64,000 nucleotides of DNA from Mycolicibacterium insubricum (GCF_010731615.1 NZ_AP022618.1:4030001-4094000); one strand, 5' to 3'; shown: positions 35,663-47,065, counted from the first letter of the stretch. Translations and numbers: made by a program. Notes: generated by a model not told the origin, from the sequence alone.

Positions 35663-36733
35663 ATGGGTGACCCCGCACTGACCACCGAGCTCGGCCGGGT
35701 ACTGGTAACCGGCGGCTCCGGCTTCCTCGGCGCCAATCTGGTCCGCGAACTTCTGAAGTCCGGGCATCAGGTCCGCTCGCTGGACCGCGCCCCCTCGCCG
35801 CTGGAGGACCAGCCCAACCTGGAGAGCGTGGTCGGCGACATCACCGATCCCGACGACGTCGCACGCGCGACCGCCGGGATCGACACGATCTTCCACACCG
35901 CGGCCATCATCGAGCTGATGGGCGGCGCGTCGGTCACCCCCGAGTACCGCGAGCGCAACTTCAAGGTAAATGTCGGCGGGACGCAGAACCTGCTGACCGC
36001 CGGGCAGAACGCCGGGGCGGCGCGGTTTGTCTACGTGGCCTCCAACAGTGTGGTTATGGGCGGGAAGCCGATTTCCGGCGGCGACGAAACCCTGCCCTAC
36101 ACCGACCGTTTCAACGACCTGTACACCGAGACCAAGGTCGCCGCCGAGAAGCTCGTGCTGTCCCAGAACGGCGTCGAGGGGATGCTGACCTGTTCGGTGC
36201 GGCCCAGCGGGATCTGGGGTCAGGGCGATCAGACGATGTTCCGCAAGCTGTTCGAAAGCGTCATCGCCGGGCACGTGAGGGTGCTGATCGGCGGCAAGGA
36301 CGCCAAGCTGGACAACTCCTACGTGCACAACCTGACGCATGGAATGGTGCTGGCCGCAGAGCATCTGGTGCCCGGCGGTACCGCACCCGGGCAGGCGTAT
36401 TTCATCAATGACGGCGACCCGATCAACATGTTCGAGTTCGCCCGACCGGTGATCGAGGCGTGCGGTCGCCGGTGGCCGAAGCTGCGGGTTCCCGGCAAGC
36501 CGGTACACGCGGCGCTGACCGGTTGGCAGCGGCTGCATTTCAAGTTCGGCATCATGGCCCCACCGCTGGAACCGACTGCGGTGGAACGACTCTCGGTCAA
36601 CAACTATTTCTCGACGGACAAGGCCCGCCGCGATCTGGGTTACGTTCCGGTATTCACCACCGCCGAGGCCACCCAACACTGCCTGCCGTACTACACGGAG
36701 ATGTTCCACGAGATGGAACGCCAGGCGCGCTGA
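35663..36733 (+). CDS. hsd: 3beta-Hydroxysteroid dehydrogenase (Rv1106c-like)
   Basis: 356 residues, extended SDR. The NAD motif is VTGGSGFLG (15-23); the catalytic Ser lies in VASNSVVMGG and Tyr/Lys in LYTETKVAAEK. It oxidises the 3beta-hydroxyl of cholesterol and isomerises the double bond, giving cholest-4-en-3-one, the first step of ring degradation. The KstR operator at its promoter fits the family's known control by the cholesterol repressor. ATG 35663 is selected by the -10 box. ATG 35652 is out of frame. Confidence 0.92.
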   Translation: MGDPALTTELGRVLVTGGSGFLGANLVRELLKSGHQVRSLDRAPSPLEDQPNLESVVGDITDPDDVARATAGIDTIFHTAAIIELMGGASVTPEYRERNFKVNVGGTQNLLTAGQNAGAARFVYVASNSVVMGGKPISGGDETLPYTDRFNDLYTETKVAAEKLVLSQNGVEGMLTCSVRPSGIWGQGDQTMFRKLFESVIAGHVRVLIGGKDAKLDNSYVHNLTHGMVLAAEHLVPGGTAPGQAYFINDGDPINMFEFARPVIEACGRRWPKLRVPGKPVHAALTGWQRLHFKFGIMAPPLEPTAVERLSVNNYFSTDKARRDLGYVPVFTTAEATQHCLPYYTEMFHEMERQAR

Positions 36734-36789
36734 CGGCACTCCCGCTGGTCCCGTGAGCGTGCGCGTCCCTGGTCCGACACGCCCATCAT

Positions 36790-36847
36790 CTCGCCGAACG
36801 TGAGCGTCAAACAACCTTCCCGGGTAGTAACGCTCACGGTCGGCGAG
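36790..36847. repeat. Dispersed intergenic element family 1, copy 3 (hairpin)
   Basis: Arms CTCGCCGAACGTGAGCGT and ACGCTCACGGTCGGCGAG pair with one mismatch over 18 bp. The last codons of the convergent TDT transporter gene are inside one arm. It probably ends transcription from both sides. Confidence 0.75.
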
Positions 36848-37907
36848 AAGGGTGGGCCGGCAGCTCCAGCAGAGCGCGGGTCAGCGCCACAACCATGCCG
36901 GCGAACGTTACCGTCCAGACCGCCAACGCAATCCAGCTTCCGCAATCACCGATCCGGGTGATGAGCGACAGCCCGTCGGCCTCGCCGAGCTCACGCCCGG
37001 CGGCGGCGTACATCCCCAGCGGGAAGACCATGCTCCACAGTGCCGGCGTGTAGGTCAACGGCACCCGCCGCACCAGGTGACGCCAGATGCCCGCGGCGAT
37101 CAGTGGCGGGATCAACCAGGTGCCGAACGACCAGAACGCCAGCGAGGCGCCCGCGATCAGTCCACCCGCCACCGTGGTCACCGGCGATTCCGCCAGCCGT
37201 GCAATATGCGCGCCGGCCAGCACGGTGATCGCGGTGGCGCCCATGGCGATCCAGTACGGCGGGGTCAGGTCGTTGACCCCCGGCGGATGGATCAGCATCC
37301 TGGCGGCAACCAGGATCGCGGTGACCAGATACTGGAAAATCCCCACCGACCAGCAGAAAACGGCCAGCAGCGCCATTTCCTGGCCGCCGGTGTGCAGTTC
37401 CGGCGCCACCACGGCGGCCAGCGCCGCAACCGACTGGCTGGCCACCGCCCAAACGAACCAGGTGCCGTCGACCTTGCGCAGCGCCGATCGGTACCGGCGC
37501 CCGGCAACCACCAGCCCGGGGACCAGATAGCCCAGCACCAACCAGGCCACGACGCCGATGGCCAGCAGCACGCACGCCGCCGTCGTATGTCCGTCGTCGT
37601 TCAATCGCACGCCCACCACGTCGGTCGCGGCGACAAAGGTGAACATGGCGAAGCCACGTCGCGGGTCGGCGACATCGGCACGGAACTCGGTGGGGAAAGC
37701 AATGATTCGCGCGATGGTGGCTAGCGTCAGCACGACGTGGGCGATTCCGGCCAGCCACAGCAGCACCACCGAGACGGCCGTCATGCCGTGGGCGAGCATG
37801 CCGATGGAGATGATCCCGGTTGCCATCACCAACGCGAAATAGCCGGGATCGAGGGTGCGGACGCCTTCGCGGATCCGGCCGCTGACCGTCATCGGCGATC
37901 GGCTCAT
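36834..37907 (-). CDS. TDT-family transporter (C4-dicarboxylate/tellurite type)
   Basis: 357 residues, ten membrane helices. LDPGYFALVMATGIISIGML is the TehA/Mae1-type first helix, and FCWSVGIFQYLV resembles the helix that gates the pore in TehA-like anion channels. The family carries malate or sulfite or acts as an anion channel. Cargo is unknown here. ATG 37907 (MSRSPMTV) is preferred; the frame extends to 37988 without a ribosome site. Its stop codon falls in the dispersed hairpin element. Confidence 0.85.
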   Translation of the reverse strand: MSRSPMTVSGRIREGVRTLDPGYFALVMATGIISIGMLAHGMTAVSVVLLWLAGIAHVVLTLATIARIIAFPTEFRADVADPRRGFAMFTFVAATDVVGVRLNDDGHTTAACVLLAIGVVAWLVLGYLVPGLVVAGRRYRSALRKVDGTWFVWAVASQSVAALAAVVAPELHTGGQEMALLAVFCWSVGIFQYLVTAILVAARMLIHPPGVNDLTPPYWIAMGATAITVLAGAHIARLAESPVTTVAGGLIAGASLAFWSFGTWLIPPLIAAGIWRHLVRRVPLTYTPALWSMVFPLGMYAAAGRELGEADGLSLITRIGDCGSWIALAVWTVTFAGMVVALTRALLELPAHPSRRP

Positions 37908-38086
37908 CACACTCCGTAGGGGCTGTACGGCGACGGGCGCCGGGGACCGGCCACCCCGCCAAAAGTACCCACCGCGGAAATCGGGCATCCGCGCGCCCTA
38001 GGCCCCCGTCAATACACCGCTCTCAGAATCAGCCGCTCCGGGTATGCGAGACTGCGGTAACGCCATTTTCGCGCTGAGGGAGTGAC

Positions 38087-39139
38087 ATGACCGTTCTGGT
38101 GACCGGTGCATTCGGTCTGGTGGGTTCGGCGACGGTCCGCCAGATCGCCAGCGAGGGCCGTCGGGTGGTGGCCACCGATCTGGACGTGCCGGCCAACCGC
38201 AAGGCCGCCGCGGAGCTGTCCGGGGTCGAGGTGCGCTACGCCGACCTCACCGATCCGGCGGCGATCGAGCGGCTGGTCGCCGAGGTGGCACCGACCGCGA
38301 TCGTGCACCTGGCCGCCGTCATCGCCCCGTTCTGCTACGGGCGCCGGGCTCTGGCCCGCAAGGTCAACGTCGGGGGCACCGCCAACCTGCTGGCCGCGGC
38401 GGCGAAGCTGCCGACCCCGCCGCGGTTCGTGCACGCCTCGTCGATCGCGGTCTACGGCCCGCGTAATCCCTACACCGTGACCGGGGTGTTGAGCGCCGAT
38501 ACCCCCGCCACGCCCGGAGACCTGTACGGCAGCCAGAAACTGGCGGCCGAGGAGCTGGTCCGGTCCAGCGATCTGGACTGGTCGGTGCTACGCCTGGGTG
38601 GGGTGATCAGCGTCGGCATCAGCCTCAAACAGCCCGAGGAAATGCTGTACTTCGAGTCCCTGCTCCCCACCGACGGCCGGCTGCAGACCGTCGACGTGCG
38701 CGATGTGGCCTCGGCCTTCTCGGCGGCGACCGTGCGCGACGGCGCGATCGGCAAGATCCTGCTGATCGGCGGTGACAACACCACCCACCGCAAGCTGCAG
38801 GGCACGGTGGCCGAAGAGGTGGCCGAGGCGATGGGCATGACCGGCGGCCTGTCCCCGGGCCGGCCCGGCAACCCCGACAGCGACGTCGACTGGTTTGCCA
38901 CCGACTGGATGGACACCGCCGAGGCGCAGGAAATCCTCGGGTTCCAGAATCACGGGTGGCCGCAGATGCTCGCCGAGGTGCGGGCGCTGACCGGCGCCAA
39001 GCGCCCGCTGTTCAAGCTGGCCGGACCCGTCGCGCGCGCCTTCCTCACCCGGCGCTCCGCCTACTACCGCTGGCCGGGCAAATACGCCGACCCGTGGACG
39101 GCGATCCGGGCGCGACTGGGAGACCCGGCTCCGGACTGA
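38087..39139 (+). CDS. NAD-dependent epimerase/dehydratase family protein
   Basis: 350 residues, extended SDR. VTGAFGLVGSATVRQIA is the cofactor loop, followed by YADLTD, HLAAVIAP, and the catalytic SSIAVYGP with YGSQKLAAEE supplying Tyr and Lys. The C-terminal 100 residues are family-specific (WPQMLAEVRALTG and after). The substrate, a sugar nucleotide or a sterol-like alcohol, cannot be decided. GAGGGAG lies before ATG 38087. Confidence 0.82.
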   Translation: MTVLVTGAFGLVGSATVRQIASEGRRVVATDLDVPANRKAAAELSGVEVRYADLTDPAAIERLVAEVAPTAIVHLAAVIAPFCYGRRALARKVNVGGTANLLAAAAKLPTPPRFVHASSIAVYGPRNPYTVTGVLSADTPATPGDLYGSQKLAAEELVRSSDLDWSVLRLGGVISVGISLKQPEEMLYFESLLPTDGRLQTVDVRDVASAFSAATVRDGAIGKILLIGGDNTTHRKLQGTVAEEVAEAMGMTGGLSPGRPGNPDSDVDWFATDWMDTAEAQEILGFQNHGWPQMLAEVRALTGAKRPLFKLAGPVARAFLTRRSAYYRWPGKYADPWTAIRARLGDPAPD

Positions 39140-39163
39140 CCCGCGCACACCCGCACCCGGCAT

Positions 39164-39169
39164 TAGGGT
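39164..39169 (+). promoter_or_regulatory. -10 box, leaderless AI-2E family gene
   Basis: TAGGGT ends 6 nt before ATG 39176. Confidence 0.55.
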
Positions 39170-39175
39170 CCGAAT

Positions 39176-40396
39176 ATGTTCGATGAGTTCAGCGTCATTC
39201 AGAAGCGTTGGCTGACCACCCTGACGATCATCGCGCTGGGCTTCGGCGCCTACTTCCTGCGCAATTATCTGGAACTGCTCGCCATCGGGGCGGTGCTGGC
39301 GTATCTGTTCAACCCGGCCTATCAGCGGCTGCGGGCCAGGACGAATGCCGGGGTGGCGGCGGCGGGGACCTTTGTGCTGGCCACGGTCGTCGTGCTGGTC
39401 CCGGTCGCCGGGATCGCAGCGCTTGCCGTGATGCAGATCGGTGAGATGGTGGCCGGAATCGGCCGGTGGATGCAGAACACCGATCTGTCGGATCTGGCCG
39501 AGCGCTGGTTGGCGACGGCCAACGACGCTCTCGCCCAGGTGCCGTTTCTGCACATCACGCTGACCGAGGACAGCATCCGCTCGGCCCTGACCAACGTCGG
39601 ACAGAACGCCGGGCAGATGGTACTGAGCGGGGCCCGGGAGTCGGTGGGCGGCGCCGCGTCGGCCATCGCCGCGGGCATCATCTTCCTCTACGTGTTCCTC
39701 GGGTTGCTGACCAGCGGCGACAAGGTCCTCGACCTGTTCCGGGATCTGAACCCGCTGGGGCCGCAGGTCTCCGAGATCTACCTGGACAAGGTCGGCGCCA
39801 TGGTCACCGCCACGGTCCGCGGCCAGTTCATCATCGCGGCCTGCCAGGGTGTGGCCGCCTCGGCGTCGCTGTACATGGCGGGGTTGCACCAGGGCTTCTT
39901 CATGTTCGTCATCTTCTTGACTGCCCTGTCGTTCATCCCGCTGGGTGCCGGAATCGTCACCATCCCGATCGGCATCGTCATGGCGCTGTTCGGCAACGTC
40001 GGCGGCGGAATATTCGTCGTGGTGTTCCACCTGCTGGTGGTCACCAACATCGACAATGTCCTACGCCCGTTCCTGGTGCCCAAGTCCGCACATCTGCATC
40101 CGGCGCTGATGCTGCTCTCGGTGTTCGCCGGGCTGCAGATGTTCGGTTTCTGGGGAATCGTGCTCGGGCCGGTGCTGATGATCATCATCGTCACCACGAT
40201 CAGCGTGTACCGCACGGTGTATCGCGGTGCGGACTTCGACGACGAACCCGCTCCCCCACGCCGGCATCGACTACGACGGCGCAAAGCCGCGGCCGGCGGA
40301 GGCGCCGCCGCGACCCTGGACACCGAGGACGGGGAGGACCTCGTCGATGAGCTGGCCGACGGCGCGGACGACGCCGAACCCACCGAATCCGGGTAA
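39176..40396 (+). CDS. AI-2E family transporter (Rv1101c-like)
   Basis: 406 residues with about eight membrane helices and the characteristic PF01594 layout: two N-terminal helices, a large soluble loop (about 85-150), then helices including GLLTSGDKVLDLFRDL and FLTALSFIPLGAGIVTIPIGI. NIDNVLRPFLVPKSAHLHPALMLLSVFAGLQMFG is the conserved C-terminal block. The tail is charged. The family exports small molecules or acts as ion antiporters; AI-2 export in mycobacteria is unproven. Confidence 0.88.
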   Translation: MFDEFSVIQKRWLTTLTIIALGFGAYFLRNYLELLAIGAVLAYLFNPAYQRLRARTNAGVAAAGTFVLATVVVLVPVAGIAALAVMQIGEMVAGIGRWMQNTDLSDLAERWLATANDALAQVPFLHITLTEDSIRSALTNVGQNAGQMVLSGARESVGGAASAIAAGIIFLYVFLGLLTSGDKVLDLFRDLNPLGPQVSEIYLDKVGAMVTATVRGQFIIAACQGVAASASLYMAGLHQGFFMFVIFLTALSFIPLGAGIVTIPIGIVMALFGNVGGGIFVVVFHLLVVTNIDNVLRPFLVPKSAHLHPALMLLSVFAGLQMFGFWGIVLGPVLMIIIVTTISVYRTVYRGADFDDEPAPPRRHRLRRRKAAAGGGAAATLDTEDGEDLVDELADGADDAEPTESG

Positions 40397-40454
40397 CAGA
40401 GCCGTCGAACCAGCCGCGAGCCCGGGCGTCCCCGCGACGAGCCCGGGGTCCCGG

Positions 40455-41246
40455 TTACCCGGCCAGGCGCTCCCGCAGGAACTCGACCACCCGCTCGCGG
40501 GCCCGGTAGGTGGGATGATTCTCGTCGTAGACCACCTGATCGGTGATCACCGAATGGGCAAACCGATTGAGCCCGTAGGGGTTTCCCGGACCGGAATCGA
40601 TTTCGATGACCTCGAACGCGTCACCGAGCCGGTCCTTGAGGGTCTGGAACCGCTCCCGCGGCGCCATCTGGTCCTCGGAAAACCGCAGCCCCAGCGCGCA
40701 CAGCCCGTCCTCCTCGGCGCGGCGGGCGACGATCGACAGCTCCCCCTCGGACAATCCGGGGTCACGGCGACGCGCCGGGGTCAGCCCGATCGGCAACGAC
40801 GGCTGGGACATCACCGGCGCCAGCACCGCGTCGTCGACGGCGGCGGCCAGCGCGAAGCCGCCGGTGAAACACTGCCCGATCACCCCGACGCCGGGTCCCG
40901 GGGTCGAGTCGTTGAGGTCACGCGCCAACGCACGCAGAAAATCGGTGACCGGGCGCTTCTTGTTGGTGGCGAAGGCGGCGAACTCGCGGGCCACGCAGGC
41001 CTTGGCCATCACGACCGCCGCGTCGGGGCCGATTCCCGCGCCCGGGGTGCCGAACAGCGACGGCGCCGCGACCGTGAAGCCGTTGGCCACCAGGTGGTTG
41101 CCGAGCTCCCACACCCCCGGGTGCAGACCCGGCATCTCCGGAATGAGCACGACACCCGGTCCGGTGCCCTTGCGGTAGACGTCGTAGGTGAAACCGCCGC
41201 CGGTAAACGGGGCGCAGGTCCAGCCGGGGAAGGTGGCGGCGGCCAT
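40455..41246 (-). CDS. Dienelactone hydrolase family protein
   Basis: 263 residues, alpha/beta hydrolase. The nucleophile is Cys in VGVIGQCFTGGFALAAA (GxCxG), as in dienelactone hydrolases. Asp in SEDQMAP and His in FAHSVITD complete a plausible triad. The N-terminal VVLIPEMPGLHPGVWELGN provides the oxyanion region. It may act on lactones from aromatic or other ring cleavage; the substrate is unknown. The start is ATG 41246, with AGGAGAT just upstream. Confidence 0.84.
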   Translation of the reverse strand: MAAATFPGWTCAPFTGGGFTYDVYRKGTGPGVVLIPEMPGLHPGVWELGNHLVANGFTVAAPSLFGTPGAGIGPDAAVVMAKACVAREFAAFATNKKRPVTDFLRALARDLNDSTPGPGVGVIGQCFTGGFALAAAVDDAVLAPVMSQPSLPIGLTPARRRDPGLSEGELSIVARRAEEDGLCALGLRFSEDQMAPRERFQTLKDRLGDAFEVIEIDSGPGNPYGLNRFAHSVITDQVVYDENHPTYRARERVVEFLRERLAG

Positions 41247-41284
41247 CGGCGATCTCCTGTTCGCGTTACTTCGCGGGCATTCGG

Positions 41285-41953
41285 TTATTTCGCGGGCAGC
41301 GGCGACTGGGTGCCGACCGCCTCGGCCAGGGTACGGAATTCATCGGTACTGCCGGTTCCGGTCAGCGCGATCTGGGTGGATCCGGCGCCCGGGGTCTGGA
41401 GTCGGGTGGTCCACACCGGCTCGGCGGTACCCGCGCCCTGATAGACCACCCACCGGGTGCCCGCGACGTCCTGGGTGCCGGTCGGATAGACATCGGAGTG
41501 CACGGACGCGACGAGTTTCTCCTCGTCGGCGTTGCTCTGGGTCAGGCTCAGGTAGGTGCCGCGCGGGGTGACGTAGCCGACCCGCGAAGTCAGCGCCCGG
41601 ACCCGCTGCCCGGACACCGGGTCGACGCGGCCGCCGTCGATGCCGTCGCGGGCACCGGAGTTGGGCTGCCAGCCGTCGGGCAGCGCGGGCTGGCGGATGG
41701 GGAAGCCCAGCGTGGTGGCATCGGAGTGCAGGGCGGCACCGGCGTCGTAGAACGGCACAGGGCCGGCCTTGGGTCCGGTCGGCTGGAACGAGCACTGGCC
41801 GAGCAGCCCGGCCAGCACGATGCAGGCGATCACCAGCGGCGCCATGGACCAGAACATGTCGCGGCCGTCCTGCAGCAACCGCGCCTTGGCCGGCCGGGGT
41901 GCCGGCAGCACCACCTCGGTCTCAGCGGGCGGTTCCGGTCGCTGGGTGCTCAC
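41285..41953 (-). CDS. DUF4245 membrane-anchored protein (Rv1100-like)
   Basis: 222 residues: a Pro-rich cytosolic N-terminus (to about 30), one membrane helix ([21 protein letters not shown]) and an external domain with [18 protein letters not shown] and [15 protein letters not shown]. This matches DUF4245, found beside glpX and fum in mycobacteria. Its function is unknown. GTG 41953 has GATACT 6 nt upstream. It diverges from glpX. Confidence 0.84.
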   Translation of the reverse strand: MSTQRPEPPAETEVVLPAPRPAKARLLQDGRDMFWSMAPLVIACIVLAGLLGQCSFQPTGPKAGPVPFYDAGAALHSDATTLGFPIRQPALPDGWQPNSGARDGIDGGRVDPVSGQRVRALTSRVGYVTPRGTYLSLTQSNADEEKLVASVHSDVYPTGTQDVAGTRWVVYQGAGTAEPVWTTRLQTPGAGSTQIALTGTGSTDEFRTLAEAVGTQSPLPAK

Positions 41954-41959
41954 CCGTCC

Positions 41960-41965
41960 AGTATC
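41960..41965 (-). promoter_or_regulatory. -10 box, leaderless DUF4245 gene
   Basis: GATACT (minus strand) ends 6 nt before GTG 41953. Confidence 0.45.
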
Positions 41966-42054
41966 CAGGGCCCGCCGGTCCCGGCCCACAGCGCCCCGGC
42001 GCCGCTGTCCGGCCCAGCTCCCCGGGCGCCGCGGGCTTCTGGGACAATCACGCC

Positions 42055-43110
42055 ATGAGCGACGCCGCTTCCTCCAGCCCTGTCAGCACCAAGCGCCGCG
42101 AGGCACCCGACCGCAACCTCGCCCTGGAATTGGTCCGGGTGACCGAGGCAGGTGCGATGGCCGCCGGACGCTGGGTCGGCCGCGGCGACAAGGAGGGCGG
42201 CGACGGGGCCGCCGTCGACGCCATGCGCGAGCTCGTCAACTCCGTGTCCATGAAGGGTGTCGTCGTCATCGGCGAGGGCGAGAAGGACAACGCCCCGATG
42301 CTCTACAACGGCGAGGAAGTCGGCAACGGCGACGGACCCGAGTGCGACTTCGCCGTCGACCCGGTCGACGGCACCACCCTGATGAGCAAGGGCATGCCGA
42401 ACGCCATCTCGGTGCTGGCCGTGGCCGAGCGCGGCGCCATGTTCGACCCGTCGGCGGTGTTCTACATGAACAAGATCGCCGGCGGCCCCGACGTCGCCGA
42501 CTTCATCGACATCACCTCGCCCATCGCGGCCAACATCCAGCGGATCGCCAAGGTGCGCAAGGCGTCGGTCTCCGACGTCACCGTCTGCATCCTGGACCGG
42601 CCGCGGCACGCCAAGCTGATGGAGGACGTCCGCGCCGCCGGAGCTCGGATCCGGCTGATCTCCGATGGCGACGTGGCCGGCGCCATTTCGGCCTGCCGTC
42701 CGGAGTCCGGCACCGACCTGCTGGTCGGCATCGGTGGCACCCCGGAAGGAATCATCGCCGCGGCCGCGATCCGCTGCATGGGCGGTGAAATCCAGGCCAC
42801 CCTGGCACCGACCGATGACGCCGAACGCCAGCGGGCCATCGACCGCGGTTACGACCTGGACCGCGTGCTGACCACCCGTGACCTGGTGTCCGGGGAGAAC
42901 GTCTTCTTCTGCGCCACCGGTGTCACCGACGGTGACCTGCTCAAAGGTGTGCGGTTCTTCGGCGGCGGCTGCACCACGCATTCCATCGTCATGCGCTCGA
43001 AGTCCGGGACGGTCCGGATGGTCGAGGCCTACCACCGGCTGTCCAAGCTCAACGAGTACTCGGCGGTGGACTTCACCGGCGACACCAGCGCCGCCCACCC
43101 GCTTCCCTAA
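42055..43110 (+). CDS. glpX: Class II fructose-1,6-bisphosphatase
   Basis: 351 residues. [14 protein letters not shown] and [16 protein letters not shown] are the GlpX metal and phosphate motifs; [25 protein letters not shown] and [19 protein letters not shown] complete the fold. It makes fructose-6-phosphate in gluconeogenesis, which mycobacteria need for growth on lipids. ATG 42055 is preceded by GACAAT 6 nt upstream, so the mRNA is probably leaderless; the frame upstream to 41899 is not coding. Confidence 0.94.
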   Translation: MSDAASSSPVSTKRREAPDRNLALELVRVTEAGAMAAGRWVGRGDKEGGDGAAVDAMRELVNSVSMKGVVVIGEGEKDNAPMLYNGEEVGNGDGPECDFAVDPVDGTTLMSKGMPNAISVLAVAERGAMFDPSAVFYMNKIAGGPDVADFIDITSPIAANIQRIAKVRKASVSDVTVCILDRPRHAKLMEDVRAAGARIRLISDGDVAGAISACRPESGTDLLVGIGGTPEGIIAAAAIRCMGGEIQATLAPTDDAERQRAIDRGYDLDRVLTTRDLVSGENVFFCATGVTDGDLLKGVRFFGGGCTTHSIVMRSKSGTVRMVEAYHRLSKLNEYSAVDFTGDTSAAHPLP

Positions 43111-43216
43111 CTCCTACCCGGATCCACCTCCGCTCCACCGCTGTTTGCAGTTCCTGTTCGACCGCTTCCTGTTTTCACACTGTTCCACCGACCACCGACA
43201 ACTCCGAAGGACGACG

Positions 43217-44617
<1,401 letters not shown>

Positions 44618-44645
44618 CACCGGGCGTAACCGGCAAGCTCGATTT

Positions 44646-44694
44646 CGGCGAGTCTGAGGGTGGCCATTCACCCTTAGACTCGCCGTAGTCGTTT
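44646..44694 (+). terminator. Rho-independent terminator after fum
   Basis: A 17-bp stem CGGCGAGTCTGAGGGTG / CACCCTTAGACTCGCCG (one G-T pair) with loop GCCATT is followed by TAGTCGTTTT. Confidence 0.85.
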
Positions 44695-44710
44695 TCCGGA
44701 GGGGGCGATC

Positions 44711-45952
44711 GTGACTCACGGCGATCAGCAGGACAACCGCGGCGACCCCGCTCGGCCCGTCGAGATCCTCAGTTCCTCGGCCGAGAAGCCGGCATCCAGG
44801 CAGGCGATGCGTCGATCGCGTTGTTGCACAAGTAGATTCGTTGTACCACTGCTGCTCGCAGTGGTGGCCGGTGCCGTGCTGCTGGCCCAGAACTTTTCCA
44901 ACACGCCCGACCCGAGCGCTCAGGCCTTGGCGTACACCGCGAGCGCTCAGGACACCATCAACGTCGGAGGCGGGGCGAACGGCGTCACCGTCGACCCGAA
45001 GGCCCGGCGCCTCTACGTCGCCGGAACGTCCCCCAGCACCGGCCGCGGCACCCTGTCGATCATCGACCCCGAGTCCAAAACCGTCGACGCCACAATCGAA
45101 GTCGGTAAGTATCCCGGCAAGATCACCATCGGCCCGGATGGCAGGACGGTGTACGTCGCCGTCGATACCGGGGTGGCCGTCGTCGACACCCAGGCCGGCG
45201 TCGTGAGCAACACCGTCGAGCTCGGCGGGCACCCGCGGGGCCTGACGCTCGTCGGCACCGACCTCTACGTGGCCCACCCGTCGTCGTTCGACCCGACCAA
45301 ACTGCAGCCCGGGGACAAACTCGGGGACAAGATGCCCAACATCTCGGTCATCGACACGAAGACCAACACGGTGACGAAAACGCTGTCCGCCGGTTTTCAG
45401 GACCCGCTGGCCATCGCCGCCGACCCGGCGTTCCTGACGGTCTACGTCGTCAACATCGCCAATGAGCTCACCCAGATCGACACCCGCCTCAAGGCGCCCG
45501 TGAAGACGTCGCAGATCGATCCCGGAAAGATCGTCGCGATCATGGGCCTCGCCGTGCAGGGCGGCCGCCTGCATGCCGCCGGGGCCGACCCGACACAGGG
45601 GATGCTGCGCGATATCACCGGCGGTGTTGCCGGCCGGGCTATCTCGCTGCCCGGGCAACCCGGTCAGGTGGTCATCGACGGCAAGACGGCCTACGTGATC
45701 ATCCCGGACGTCATGGCCACCGAGGCGGTGCCGGATGTGCCCGCGCGCGGCGAGTTCCCCGGCATCACCGGACATCCGGCACGGCAGGCCCGCGACGGCG
45801 GGCTGGCGATTGTGGACCTCGATGTGCGCGCGGTCACCGACGTCGTCCAGGTCGGAGCGTCCCCGCTGGGTGTGACAGTCGACCCCGATACCCACACTGT
45901 CTACGTGGCCAACGAGGATGCCACCGTCTCGGTGATCAAGCGCTCGTCGTAG
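44711..45952 (+). CDS. Membrane-anchored YVTN-type beta-propeller protein
   Basis: 413 residues: a cytosolic N-terminus (1-45), one membrane helix (FVVPLLLAVVAGAVLLAQNF), then an external beta-propeller (about 75-413) of repeats such as VTVDPKARRLYVAGT, ITIGPDGRTVYVAVD and VTVDPDTHTVYVANEDATVSVI. Such surface propellers bind partners or carbohydrates; no enzyme is implied. GTG 44711 has GGAGGGGGCG just upstream. A CC pair (RRSRCCTSR) precedes the helix, possibly a lipidation or metal site. Confidence 0.85.
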   Translation: MTHGDQQDNRGDPARPVEILSSSAEKPASRQAMRRSRCCTSRFVVPLLLAVVAGAVLLAQNFSNTPDPSAQALAYTASAQDTINVGGGANGVTVDPKARRLYVAGTSPSTGRGTLSIIDPESKTVDATIEVGKYPGKITIGPDGRTVYVAVDTGVAVVDTQAGVVSNTVELGGHPRGLTLVGTDLYVAHPSSFDPTKLQPGDKLGDKMPNISVIDTKTNTVTKTLSAGFQDPLAIAADPAFLTVYVVNIANELTQIDTRLKAPVKTSQIDPGKIVAIMGLAVQGGRLHAAGADPTQGMLRDITGGVAGRAISLPGQPGQVVIDGKTAYVIIPDVMATEAVPDVPARGEFPGITGHPARQARDGGLAIVDLDVRAVTDVVQVGASPLGVTVDPDTHTVYVANEDATVSVIKRSS

Positions 45953-46180
45953 ATCCATAGGATTATGAAGATGGACTTCCTGGACGCAGTTGATGAACTC
46001 GCCCGACGGGGAGACAGTTCGCCGAGGAGAACCTCGCCACACTTCGTGGCCTCGCAAACGCATCTCCGGCGTCGGCCTAACGGAGTGCACCGCAAAGTCG
46101 CGCTGAAGGTGCTGCCGGTCATCCACAGGCCACGTTCCAGCTGACTACCGCCGGGAGGCCGCACCGGCGACACTCCGTCC

Positions 46181-47065
46181 ATGAACAGTCAACTGCGCAC
46201 CTTGTTCGCGGCTCACAACGGTGTCGCCTGCTTCCGACAGCTCAACGCTTTGCTGACCCGTCGCGAGATGCGGCGCATGTTGGGTAACCGCCAGCTGACG
46301 AAGGTCCTTCCAGGCATCTACGCGCTGGGCAGCCCGGACAGGCGCATTCTGCTCAGTGCGCTCGACTTGCTTTGCGGCAAACCAGTTGTCGCCTGTCTTT
46401 CCACCGCGGCGGCCGTCTTCGGGTTCGACACCGAAGACGTCGCCGAACTTCATGTGCTCAACCCCGACGGGAATCGGCTGCGCGCTCGTCCTGGCCTCGT
46501 CGTACATCGGCGCCACGGCGCCCCGGTGATCACGTTCCACGGCAGGCCGGTCACCGAGCCCTCATGGACAGCCGTCGAGGTGGCGTGTTCGCTGCCCCGA
46601 CCGCGAGCGCTGGCCACCCTGGACGCGGCGCTGCGCAGCAAGACCTGTGACCGCGCCGGTCTGGAGGCGGCGGCCGACGCGCAGCGCGGACGCCGTGGCA
46701 TCGCCGTCGTCCGCGGGCTGATTCCGTTGGCAAGCCCAGTGGCCGAATCACCGATGGAAAGCGAGGCGCGGCTCGTGATGATCGATGGCGGGATCACCGA
46801 TTTCGTCGAGCAACACGAGGTCATCGGCCGCGACGGAAGGCTGTGGCGGGTGGACTTTGCTTTGCCGGAGTGCAAGTTGGCCATCGAGTACGACGGCTTC
46901 GACCACCACAAGTCTCCCGCTGATCTCGCCCACGACCGCGAGAAGGACAACGCGCTGCGAGAAGCCGGATGGACTGTCCTGCACATCACCGCCGACGACG
47001 TTCGACGCCAACCGGAGGTAATGCTCCGGCGAATTCGCCGGCATCTCGTCGCCACCGCGGCGTAG
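46181..47065 (+). CDS. AbiEi-like N-terminal domain plus DUF559 nuclease-fold protein
   Basis: 294 residues. The N-terminal winged-helix-like part (QLRTLFAAHNGVACFRQLNALLTRREMRRML...LPGIYALG) resembles the AbiEi antitoxin domain. The C-terminal part (about 200-290) has a Vsr/PD-(D/E)xK core: ESEARLVM, WRVDFALPECKLAIEYDGFDHH and LREAGWTVLHIT. Mycobacteria carry many such genes, often as single-gene islands. No partner toxin is next to it. A DNA-nicking or restriction-like role is possible. Confidence 0.8.
   Translation: MNSQLRTLFAAHNGVACFRQLNALLTRREMRRMLGNRQLTKVLPGIYALGSPDRRILLSALDLLCGKPVVACLSTAAAVFGFDTEDVAELHVLNPDGNRLRARPGLVVHRRHGAPVITFHGRPVTEPSWTAVEVACSLPRPRALATLDAALRSKTCDRAGLEAAADAQRGRRGIAVVRGLIPLASPVAESPMESEARLVMIDGGITDFVEQHEVIGRDGRLWRVDFALPECKLAIEYDGFDHHKSPADLAHDREKDNALREAGWTVLHITADDVRRQPEVMLRRIRRHLVATAA

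Noticed and set aside
45965..46144. 59-codon frame starting MKMDFLDAVDELARRG
   Set aside because: No ribosome site or -10 box at the start, a shift to basic low-quality sequence after 20 residues, and no family. The 45953-46180 gap is left without a gene.
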